NCBI GenBank assembly: GCA_013416795.1
Contig: RQSC01000012.1
Location: forward strand, 63,561-97,666
Direction of reading: 5' to 3'
Length of the DNA: 34,106 bases
From: Prasinococcaceae sp. CCMP 1430
Lineage: Eukaryota > Prasinodermophyta > Palmophyllophyceae > Prasinococcales > Prasinococcaceae
In this document: in pieces, positions 18,754 to 27,313 of the stretch
Numbering within the stretch: position 1 is the first letter of the stretch
How the letters are laid out: the number at the start of each line of letters is the position of its first letter
Position numbers and translations under genes: made by a program
Notes under the pieces: generated by a model
Told to the model about the DNA's origin: nothing
Databases searched by the model: none
What the model saw: the letters and a program-made list of their open reading frames with translations, nothing else

Positions 18754-19243
18754 GCAGGCTGCGGCGTGCTGGCTCTCTCACACAGTTGTACACAAATTTA
18801 TCATGGATGCACGAGACGCTCGCCGGCGCAGGCCGGCGCTACCGCGAGTGCGCACGCACGCAGCCGCGGGGGCGCCGCACTTGCAGCCGGACTCGCCCGC
18901 CCTTCGGTGCCACACACTTCCACACTTCCACTCCGCGCCCGCACGTGCGCGCGCGCACGCGGGTAGCGCATGCGGGGGGGGGGGAGGGGGTGGAACAAGT
19001 CCACTGGCGCATGGCGCACGCACGCGAGCGCGCGCGCCGAGACCGGCCGGTGCACCAGCAGAAAAGTAACGGTCGATACTTTGATGGCGTTTTCGCATGC
19101 CGGCGCCGCGCGCATGCGAACGCGCCATCACACGGCGCCGGCGGCAGCGTACGCGCCACACAGCGCCCACGTCGCGCGCGCCTCGCCCTCTCCCTCCGCC
19201 GTCCTCCTCGCGCGCTCCACCCACGCGCGCGCAGCCGCTCACG
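18754..19243. other. Intergenic, PKA-R to small unknown gene
   Basis: About 490 bp between two plus-strand genes. An AT-rich spot (GTTGTACACAAATTTATC, about 18784-18803) 30 nt past the PKA-R stop may be its 3' end. A G-run near 18971-18987 and CG-alternating DNA follow. No gene is supportable; the promoter of the next gene must lie here. Confidence 0.4.
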
Positions 19244-19656
19244 ATGTACAAGGTCCTCAAGGGCATCGACGCGGCGGGCGCCGCCGCGTTCGAGACCAAC
19301 GCCGACGGCACCGCCAAGGACGCCGCGGCGTACCGCGAGGCCCTCAGGGCGGACGCCGCACGCATGGCCGTCATCAGGGTGCGCGCGCGCGCGCTGCGCG
19401 CCCGCGCGCCCGCATCGCGCTCGGACGCCGCCCAGAGCATCGAGAGAACGACGGCGCAGGCGGCGGCGATGGCGGCGGCGGCGCTGCCACCGGCGAGGCG
19501 GGCAGCAAGAGATCGAAGGCAGGCGACGCGGCGGCAGCGGGCCGCGCTCCGGTGGACTACGCCACGCGGCAGGAGCGCCGCCACCAGAAGGTCGACTCGG
19601 ACGGGGACTGGGCGGACGGCTTCATCATCTGCGATGCGAGGCCAGGGGCCCGCTGA
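19244..19656 (+). CDS. Small hypothetical protein
   Basis: Two exons are proposed: 19244-19378 and about 19438-19656, 117 residues. Exon 1 reads MYKVLKGIDAAGAAAFETNA and ends RADAARMAVIR before GTGCGC. The second exon's acceptor is uncertain, since the only CAG (19433-19435) gives the wrong phase and a GAG two bases later gives the right one. The C terminus, DYATRQERRHQKVDSDGDWA then DGFIICDA, is non-repetitive and protein-like, separated from exon 1 by a Gly/Ala-rich linker. I do not recognise the family. It is convergent with the next gene, stops 197 bp apart. Confidence 0.5.
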
Positions 19657-19853
19657 CGCGGCCGCGCCGCAACGACCAGCGGCGGCGCGCGCGGACGGAG
19701 CACCGATTGCGCGTCGCAGCCGAGCGCGTGTGCCATCCTCGGCGCGCCTGATTCTGTGCGCGACCTCGCCCGTGTGGTACAACGACGTTTACACGCATGC
19801 GCACGCGAGCGCGCACGCTACACACGAGCGTTCACCAGCTCGCGCCTCTTCGC

Positions 19854-21290
19854 CTACCTCCACAGCCTCTGGACGGGATCGCCGGCGATGCTGTGCCACG
19901 CCCGCCCCCAGCGGCCGCGCACGTACTCGTCCAAGGTGACCCCGTAGCGCCTCGCACGCGAGCACAGTGCTGCTGCCTGCGCCGCGGCGCGCCGCACCAG
20001 GGCCGGCAAGCAGCCCGCAGGCAAAAGGCGGTCAGCAGCCAGCGGCGCGGGCGCGCTGCAACAGCCTCGGCGCGCGACAGAGAGAGACGCACCTCGGCCT
20101 TCGCCCGGCGTTCCTCCATTCGCAGCTCTCGCAGCGCCACCGAATCCTCTGTCGAGTCGATGGCAGCACTGAGCTTGTCGATCGACTCGCGCACGCCGGC
20201 GAGCCGCTCGGCCTTGGCCCGCACGTCCTCGCGCAGGAGCCGCACCAGGTCAGCGCCGTTGTGGGAGCCGCGAAATTCCTCCGCGACGCCGTCGCGATCG
20301 GCTCGCGCGCTCGCGAGAGAGCCGGCGCTGTCGTTGCCTCTGGCCTCGAGGGCTTGCACGCGCGCGTGCCTGGTCGCGAACGCCTCCGCCGCGCGCGCAA
20401 GATCCTCGTCGAACGCGACGATGCCCTTCGTCGACGGTGTGTGCGCCAACGCATTCCCAGCAACGAACGCGGCGGCGCCGTCCGAAACGTCGCCCTTGAC
20501 GCCTGCACCACCACCAGGCGCCCCCGCCGCGGGCGCGCGTGGGGATGTGGGCTCGAGCCACTCGGACCCGAGCTCCTCTGCCATCCTGCTCCGGCTGAGC
20601 TCGAAGTGCAGCGCGTGAGGAGGCGGCACGGTCGTCGAGGCGGCAGCCGCGCCGCGCCCGCCTCTCCGCTCGCGCGGGCCGGGCACGTACCCGTCCAATA
20701 CCCAGCGCGGGAGCTCGCCGGGGGCGCGACCGAAGACGTCCGCCATGAGCCCGTCCCACACGTACGCGGCCATGCGCCCGACGCGCAGGCCCCCCGACGT
20801 CGCCGGCGACGCAACCTCGTATGCCACGGCGGCGGCAGTGAAACCGCCGGCGGTGGCGAGCGGAACGCGCGCGAGCGCGAGCGCGGCGCCCGCGCCACTG
20901 GGGCCCGCCCAGCGGCGCACCGACTGATCGACGACAATCCAGCCTGAGATGAGGCCCTGTGCGCGGGCGCGCGGGCGGCACGCTGAGAGAGTCAGCCAAT
21001 GACGCGACTGTCGCGTTCCCAGGGCGGCCGTTCGCAGCAGCGGCGGGCGCGCGCGCCTGTGGCCCGGCGCGGCGCAAAGGCGCGGCGTCGCGGCGCACCC
21101 CGAAGGCGCCCGCCCCGCGCAGGAAGAAGTCCGCGCCACTGTCAGCGGCGACGGGCCTATCCGAGAACCACGCCGCGCGCGCGCCCTCGAGCGCCTCGCC
21201 GCCCCTCGCGGCGCACGCGCCGGCCACTGCAGCGGACGCAGCAGCAACCCCGCCCGCAGCGCGCCGCGCTGCTGGCGACCAGGCGGCCAT
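19854..21290 (-). CDS. Unknown protein with Ala-rich helices and a coiled coil
   Basis: Three exons, 21290-21099, 20956-20093 and 19976-19854, 392 residues, all phase 0 with donors GTGCGC and GTGCGT. Family not recognised. The N terminus (MAAWSPAARRAAGGVAAASA...) is Ala/Arg-rich and could be an organelle-targeting or hydrophobic segment. GLISGWIVVDQSVRRWAGPS and ARVPLATAGGFTAAAVAYEV suggest one or two weak membrane-associated helices. The C-terminal third (ATRHARVQALEARGNDSAGS through DKLSAAIDSTEDSVALRELR) is heptad-rich and probably a coiled coil. The last exon gives RRYGVTLDEYVRGRWGRAWH. Coding support comes from consistent splice phases and non-repetitive sequence. It may be an organelle membrane or tethering protein; this is speculative. 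Confidence 0.6.
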
Positions 21291-21559
21291 CGTCCGTGCG
21301 CGGCGTCGGCCGCGCCGAGTCGCTCGAGCGCGCCTTTCGCGCCGGTCCCTCGACGTGGCACTTTGTGGCGGGTGGGATGGGGGAGGGTGGGGAGGGACGC
21401 GGGGCGCCGCGCGCGCGCGCAATGGCACCGGGCGTGAAAGACGCACATCCGCTGCGCGCTCCTGGGCGCGTGCGTCTTCAGGTCACCCGCATGCACGCGC
21501 CGTGGCCAGCAAGAGGGGCGCTCGTCATGATTGATTACTCCATGCGGCACGCGCGCATA

Positions 21560-23145
21560 CTACCTGGGCACGGTGGTTGGTATAGCGGCGGCGGCGGTGG
21601 CATCTGCGTCCTCCCACGCGGACGTGCACTCGGGCGGCGCCTGGAAGCCCAGGCACTCGTAGTCCTTCTGTGTGTCAGAACTCGCGACACACGCCCATGC
21701 AACTGCGCGCATATGCGCCTGCGCGCCCGTGCGCTTGCGATTGCGCGCATGCGCTCGCGAGCACGCAGCGCGGGTGGACGCACCCTGCGTAAGAAGATGC
21801 ACGCCATCCGCATGATGGCTGGGTCTGCGATGAATTCCCTAGCGTAGTGCGACCGGAGGTAGGCGGCCACCCTGTGTGCAGCATCGCGCTCCCCCGTCAC
21901 CGTGTCCACGTACTGACTTGGATTGTTGTCCGCTGGAACGAAGCGCGGCTTGTGCCCCTCCCCGCCGCACCACGGCCACCACGCTTCGGAGGTGCTGTTT
22001 GAGGCATCATTGTGCGCGCGCGTCACGTGCGTGCTCCTGCGGCGCTGGCGCTCCAGCCAGCCGGTGGCGGCGGGCACAAAGCCGAGCGCACTCCGCGCCG
22101 CATTCGAGGTGCCAGGTGGCGCGATGAGCTCGTTCTTGGTCAGGGAGACCATGTCGTCCCAATCGCTGTCCCATGACTCCAGGTGCACCAGCGCGTCCAG
22201 TCTCTGAGCGACAGGGACGAGCTCACCGCTCCTCGAATAGAAGGGCTGAAGCCATTGCACTTGACGAACGAAGTGCTCGTTTGTCAATGCCACGCCCTCG
22301 CGCGTCGCGGGACGCCCCTTCTGATCGCCACCGTCCCATTGGAACTCTTTCAGAGAGCAATGCGCGTGGTACACGCCGCCAAGACTGTGGCTCTGAATGC
22401 GCGTCTTGACGTGCTCGGCGAAGATGGCGTGCAGCTCCTCGCGCGTGTGGCTGCAGTAGGTCGCAACGGGGTCCTTCCAGCCGCCTTTCGATCCCTTCGG
22501 TTGCTTCCGCGAGGCGTCGCCCTGGCCTCTCGATTGCCGGTGCCCACCCCCGATGCGCAATTTGCTCTTGCGCGTGAGGTAGCCGCGCTCGACGGGCCCA
22601 TGCTGCTTGTAGCCGTCAATCAAGTGCGCGATGGGATCACGCACGACCGCGAAGTGAAAGGAGGTGCTCGTGAGGTTGCTCGTGCGATAAACTTTCGGGT
22701 CGTCGCGCTGGATCCGACCGGGTGGGTAGTTCGCGTCGCCGAACATCATGCGCAAAGAGGACGACGCCGCCTTCGGAATGAGCGGCCCGACCACCACGCC
22801 GTGCCCGCGCAGCAGTGTACCCGCCCACGGGCTGTGGCAGCCCACACCGCTCCGCGGCACCACGCAGGATTGTAGGTGCGCGGCGCGTGCGGCCGTCACC
22901 GACACCGGCTTTGGCGCCAGCTCCGCCTCACCTTGCCCGGAGGCACTGGCCGACAACGCGGTCCTCTGCTTGCGCGCGCCTCGCGCTCCGTTGCCGGCGG
23001 CGGACGCGCACGGCGCGAGCGCCAGCATCACGACCGCGCTGGCGAGCAGCCTCGCCGACGGCCAGGCAGCCCGCGCGCGCCTGCGCCCCCGCCGCTCTCC
23101 CCCCTCCCTACCCCCCACCCCGCCGCCACGCCGTGCCGCGCACAT
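21560..23145 (-). CDS. Golgi-type sulfotransferase (Sulfotransfer_2-like)
   Basis: Two exons, 23145-21784 and 21667-21560, 489 residues, phase 0, donor GTGCGT. The basic N terminus followed by [20 protein letters not shown] (about 30-49) is a signal peptide or signal anchor. The PAPS-binding 5'-phosphosulfate loop is PKAASSSLR (124-132) and the 3'-phosphate motif [20 protein letters not shown] (165-184), as in carbohydrate sulfotransferases of the Sulfotransfer_2 type. A Lys/Gly/Ser-rich insert (about 190-218) separates these from the acceptor-binding part, which has [12 protein letters not shown] and Cys pairs. The last exon ends [20 protein letters not shown]. Likely a Golgi-lumen enzyme transferring sulfate from PAPS to a glycan or other acceptor; the acceptor cannot be predicted. 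Confidence 0.85.
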
Positions 23146-23528
23146 TTTCGCGCTGCTCTATGGCATTGCGCGCTCAGCCGGGGCCGCGGCCGCGAGAGGA
23201 GGAGGGGGGAGGCGGAGCGCAGCGCGCGCACCGATGCCTCCCTTGTCCCCCTCGCATTGCCCCTCCCGGCCGGCGTGCGTGGCCGTTTTTTCCTACTTTT
23301 TTTTTTTAGCGTGACTGTTCGACTGCTCACACGCGCACACGCACGCACACACACACACACACACACGCGCGCGCACATGCACGCACACACACACGCACGC
23401 ACGCCTACACACACACGCACGTATTCATGCACACACACACGCACACACACACGCACGCACGCCTCCACACACACGCACGTATTCATGCACGCACACGAAC
23501 GTTCCCCTCCGGCCCGGCCGCCTCGCAG
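23146..23528. other. Divergent region with CA repeats, first exon of next gene not found
   Basis: The first 130 bp are GC-rich with two ATGs (23160, 23232) that open short frames, but neither connects in phase to the next exon by a clear donor. A T-run (23292-23308) follows, then about 150 bp of CA/CG alternating repeat with a near-duplicated segment (ACACGCACGTATTCATGCAC appears near 23412 and again near 23471). The start of the downstream plus-strand gene is therefore unresolved. Confidence 0.4.
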
Positions 23529-23992
23529 GACTACCCCGACGTCGTCGCTATGCTCGAGAGCGGCGACGACGCGGCCTTCCAGGACTTCCTCAAGAAGGGC
23601 GCCGAGTGGCTGGAGATGAAGAGGAACTGGCACTACACCAAGGTGCGAGACACACGCGCGCGCGAGCACGGACGCGCGCACGCACACGCGCGGGCGCACA
23701 AGCACGTGTACATGCATGCATGCACGTACGCTGACCGTGCCGGCGGCTCATTGGCGCGTACGCGCGCGTACACACGCGTCCACACACACGCACACACACG
23801 CGTGCACACACTTCCTCCTCACAGCCTCTCCAGGAGCTCTCGCAGGAGGCTCAGCGCTGCCGCAACCGCCTCCCCGCCGACCCGGTGGTGATGTACGAGA
23901 AGCTCAGGGCGCAGGGGCTGCAGTACGGCCCGGCCTTCCGCACCATCGAGTGCGCGCACTACAACGAGGCTGCCCTGGGGATGGAGGGCTAG
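23529..23992 (+). CDS. Small gene, 3' exons, with PKS-dehydratase-like motif
   Basis: Two exons are supported: 23529-23642 and 23825-23992 (TAG), phase 0 with donor GTGCGA and acceptor CTCACAG, 93 residues. A 5' exon probably exists, since the first exon starts at an acceptor (CGCAG); an internal ATG at 23550 is an alternative start. Exon A reads [20 protein letters not shown] and then [17 protein letters not shown]. Exon B includes [20 protein letters not shown], which resembles the start of the second hot-dog fold of polyketide synthase dehydratase domains (YY-x-x-L-x-x-x-G-L-x-Y-G-P-x-F). No other PKS part, and no catalytic His or Asp motif, is present. The resemblance may be a relic or chance. 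Confidence 0.5.
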
Positions 23993-24130
23993 AGGACGCG
24001 TGCGCTCGCCCGCACGCGTGCGTGTGGGTGTGCGCGCGGTGTGCATACGCACACGCACATGCACACACACGCACGAGTGCACACGCACACACTTGCAAAC
24101 ACACACGTGCATATGCACACATGCATGCAA

Positions 24131-24132
<2 letters not shown>

Positions 24133-24172
<40 letters not shown>
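24133..24172. repeat. (CA)20 microsatellite
   Basis: Uninterrupted CA dinucleotide tract of about 40 nt in the short gap between two convergent genes. Confidence 0.95.
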
Positions 24173-24175
<3 letters not shown>

Positions 24176-24251
24176 TGCCGACCCCACGTGCGCGCCGTGC
24201 GTGCACACTCGCACCCAGTCTCACGCTGTAACTCCGCAGCTCGCCGCGCCT

Positions 24252-24473
24252 TCACTGCACGACGCACTGCCCGCCGCAGCCCGCGTCCGCGCGCGCGTTG
24301 AGGCGCCTGAGCTCATCGCGGATCTCCGCGAGGAGCGGCGCGACGTCCGCGGCGGAGGCCGCCGCCGCAGACGCCTGGGCGCCGTGGGGACGCGAGCGCG
24401 TGCGCACGCGGCGTTAGACAGGGCCCCCGCAGACGCGCACGCACACGCACGGACTCGCACACATGTGCATACG

Positions 24474-24526
<53 letters not shown>

Positions 24527-24967
24527 ACAGACATGTGCGCACAAGCATTCAAACTCGAGCACACACGCACGCACAACCTTGGCGCTGGCAAGCTCGCGCT
24601 CGAGCTTGTGCACTCGCGCGGCGGCGTCCTCCACCGCGTCCGCGCGTCCGCGCGGGTCGATGGCGGCGGTGAGGCGTCTGGGAGTCAACGAGCATGCGCG
24701 TGCCTGCCGTCAGCGAATGCGCACGCGGGCCCGCACACGCACGCACTCGCACGCACGTACACACACACATACGCGCGCACGCCCGCATGCACACACACAC
24801 CTCTGCCCCTCTGCGAGCTCCGCGCAGGCCGCCGCGGTGCTGCAGGCCGCGATGGCCGTGACCGTGTCGGCGCGGACGTGCGAGCCGACCTGCGGCGCGA
24901 GCGCGTGGAACGCCTGCACGTTCTCGTACGTGAAGGCGCCCTCGCGGCGGCCGCTGAACTGCGCCAT
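24252..24967 (-). CDS. Small coiled-coil protein of unknown function
   Basis: Three exons are read: 24967-24801, 24677-24578 and 24374-24252, 129 residues. Phases are 2 and 0; the donor of exon 2 could instead be three bases further (24575), adding one Val. Exon 1 is non-repetitive: MAQFSGRREGAFTYENVQAF and HALAPQVGSHVRADTVTAIA. Exon 2 continues RLTAAIDPRGRADAVEDAAA then RVHKLERELASAK, and exon 3 adds DVAPLLAEIRDELRRLNARA and ends GCGGQCVVQ. The second half is heptad-patterned, a probable coiled coil. The size and shape recall subunits of small coiled-coil assemblies, but I cannot name a family. Its second intron is mostly a (TG)n tract. Confidence 0.6.
24475..24525. repeat. (TG)n microsatellite in an intron
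   Basis: About 51 nt of uninterrupted TG lie inside the second intron of the small minus-strand coiled-coil gene (on the transcribed strand it reads as CA). Confidence 0.95.
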
Positions 24968-25510
24968 CGCGCGGGCACGCTCACGCGCGTGTTTGTGTCC
25001 GTGTGCGCACGCGCGTGCGCGCGCGCGTGCGTGCGCGCGTGACCGAGAGAGAGTGCGTGTGCGCGTGCGCGCGGGGGCGTGTGAACGGCGCGTCGCACAC
25101 GCGAGCGCGCCCTCCTGTGTGTGAAAGCGCGTGCGCGCGCGCGGCACGCGTGCGTGCGCCCGTGTGGCGCGCCTTTGTGTGTGTACGTGCGCGTGCGTGC
25201 GTGTGCGCGCGTGTGCGCGTGCGTGCGCGTGCGCGTGTGTGTGTACGGCGGTGTGTGTGTGCGCGCGCCCGCTCGCGGGGAACGGCCGCTCGGTCGGGGA
25301 ACGGCCCGCGACGCCGCCGTCGCGCCGCCGTGTTCCACCAGGTTTTTGACCCAATTTTTCACTCACAACTTCAGACATTGCGCCCGTACGCGCGCGATTG
25401 TAACGGGGTTTAGATAGGTATTTTGGCGCCGGCGCCGGGGCCGGCCGCGCGCGTTCCCCGAGTGCGCCGCGGCGGGAAGCGCGCGCCGCCCAGCCCCCGG
25501 GCGCGCGTTC

Positions 25511-25541
<31 letters not shown>

Positions 25542-25658
25542 GGGGGGGGGGGGAGGGGGGGATGTCGGGGACGACAGGCGTGGAGAAGGTGGCGACGACG
25601 CGCTCGGCAGAGTGCCACACGCAGCGAGGGCGGGGCTTCGGCGTGCGGCGTGTCGGCC
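24968..25658. promoter_or_regulatory. Divergent promoter region with Z-DNA-prone tract and poly-G
   Basis: No gene. About 24980-25265 is almost pure alternating purine-pyrimidine (GTGCGCGTGCGT type). An AT-richer island at about 25335-25425 (GTTTTTGACCCAATTTTTCA) is the best promoter candidate for the two flanking genes. A 29-base G run followed by AGGGGGGG at 25525-25561 lies about 100 bp before the STIMATE-like start. Confidence 0.45.
25525..25561 (+). repeat. G29-A-G7 homopolymer tract
   Basis: Twenty-nine consecutive G (25525-25553), one A, then seven G, directly after a (GT)n run and about 100 bp upstream of the STIMATE-like ATG, probably in its 5' UTR or core promoter. It is able to form G-quadruplexes; its exact length is prone to assembly error. 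Confidence 0.9.
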
Positions 25659-26707
25659 ATGGCGCCTGCTCGCGGTGCGTTCGCGCCGCCGCCGCCGCCG
25701 CCGGCGGGTGTGCGCGCGTGCCACGTCTTCGCCAGGGGGTGCACGCAGTGCTACCTCGCCCAGGTGCTGCTCGGCGGGTGCGCCACGCTGCCGCTGGTGT
25801 ACAAGTGGCGCGCGGAGCCGCGGGCGCGGCGGCGGACGGCCGCGCAGTTCGTGGTGGACTGCTCCAAGCAGGGCCTCGGCAACGTGACCTGCCACTTGGC
25901 CAACATGGCGTTCGCGCTGTGGATGGGCGACCCGCGGCCGGCGGCCGGGGCACAGTGCGCGGACGCATCGTGCGTGTGGTACCTCGTCATGCTCGCCATT
26001 GACTGCTCAGTGGGCGTGCTGCTCAGCTTCGTGCTGCTCGCCGGCTTGCGCGCGGCCGCCGACCGCGTGCGGTGGCTGCCCGCGCTCAGGAGGTACGGCT
26101 TCTACGGCGAGCCATTCTCGGTCGCTCGCTTCGCGGCGCAGCTCCTCGCGTGGGAGTTCATCGTGCTCTTGGGCAAGACGCTGCTGGGCCTGCTCATCTG
26201 GCCCACGCGGCAGTACCTGCTCGCGGCGGGCACCTTCCTGCTAACGCCCGTGCGGTGCGCGCGCGCGATCAATGGCTTCGACGTCGAGCTGTACACCGTG
26301 ATGCTCTTCATCCCCGTCCTCCTCAACGGCGCGAGCTTCTGGTGCACCGACGCATTCATCAAGGAGCAGCTGCCTGAGGACGGCGACGAGGCGCGGCAGC
26401 TGCGCGCGGAGGAGGGGGGGGCAAAGGTACGAACCCAACGCGCGAGCGCGAGAATGGACACGCGCGCCGCCGCAGCATGTCCGCGAGCGCGCATAGGTGC
26501 TGACGTGTCGAGGCGTTGCCCGTGCAGGTGTTGGGGGGAGAGCGTGCGGGCCAAAGGGTGAGAGCCGAGGAGTCACCGCCGAGCGAGAGCGGAGCGGCGC
26601 ACAGGGCGTCCCGAAGCGGCCGCGCCAGCGCGTCGCCCACCCCTTCGGAGGTGCGCCCGCCCGCCGCCGACGAGCGCACGCGGCTGCTGGACGCGCCGCA
26701 CACGTGA
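25659..26707 (+). CDS. STIMATE/TMEM110-like multi-pass ER membrane protein
   Basis: Two exons, 25659-26426 and 26528-26707, 315 residues, phase 0; the start has the favourable context GGCCATGG. Family hallmarks are FVVDCSKQGLGNV (64-76, before a membrane segment), CVWYLVMLAIDCSVGVLLSF (105-124), RRYGFYGEP, and LLAWEFIVLLGKTLLGLLIW (162-181), then YTVMLFIPVLLNGASFWCTD (212-231). About four to five hydrophobic segments are visible. The C-terminal exon is a Ser/Pro/Arg-rich cytosolic tail ending DERTRLLDAPHT. Human STIMATE is an ER membrane protein that promotes STIM1 activation at ER-plasma membrane junctions in store-operated Ca2+ entry; the yeast homologue (YPL162C) is vacuolar. Whether STIM/Orai exist here is unknown, so the role is uncertain. 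Confidence 0.85.
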
Positions 26708-27160
26708 CACCCAGTGAGAGCGCGCCGTTGCATCGCCCTGTAACATACCGACAAACATGTGAGAAGACAAACATGCTCTCGCCCGGCCGTTACCCCGCAC
26801 AGCACGGCCGATAGCCCCTCGCCTTCTGCTTGCCGCGGCCTGTCCTAAGGCGCAATGCGTTGTCACGCAACGCTGCCCTTCCTCCCCCCACCACCCCTGC
26901 TGGCGCGCGTCGCTCTCTCCTCGCTGCTATTGCTGCCGAAATCTCGCCCTCACCCGCCCTCACTCTCGCCCTCGCTCCCTTGCTGCTCTCGCCCTCTCTC
27001 TGCTCTCCCCGTGCTTGACTGCCGACAGCTGACACGATGCCGACTGCGATGGTAAGCCAATAGACGTAGCACGCCCCAAATGGCCCGTGAAAGCACCCCA
27101 ACAGTCTGCCTCCCCCCATCCCCCTGCCAATGCGCACACCACACACACACACACACGCAC

Positions 27161-27198
<38 letters not shown>

Positions 27199-27313
27199 GC
27201 ACACATGCAAAGTCCGAGCAAACGCGCGCCCGATGGGTGCACTGCGGGAACACCGACAGCGCCGCTGAGTGTCGCCCGCGCTCTCGTTGCTGCGTTTTGC
27301 TGCGCAGCCATCA
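26708..27313. other. Convergent gap with pyrimidine-rich and CA-repeat DNA
   Basis: About 606 bp between the STIMATE-like and CPSF30-like stops. It includes CCTGTAACATACC (26740-26752), a TGTAA-containing possible 3'-end signal; a C/T-rich tract at about 26876-27020; and a CA repeat at about 27133-27195. No gene is supportable. A short ATG frame followed by GTAAGC at 27037-27056 was considered and not accepted. Confidence 0.4.

Noticed and set aside
23335-23480. CA/CG repeat with spaced near-identical segments considered as a CRISPR array
   Set aside because: Units are microsatellite-derived, irregular, without unique spacers, and the genome is eukaryotic.
27037-27056. ATGCCGACTGCGATG followed by GTAAGC as a possible first exon
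   Set aside because: Any acceptor downstream (about 27307) would lead into the antisense of the CPSF30-like gene; no coding sense results.
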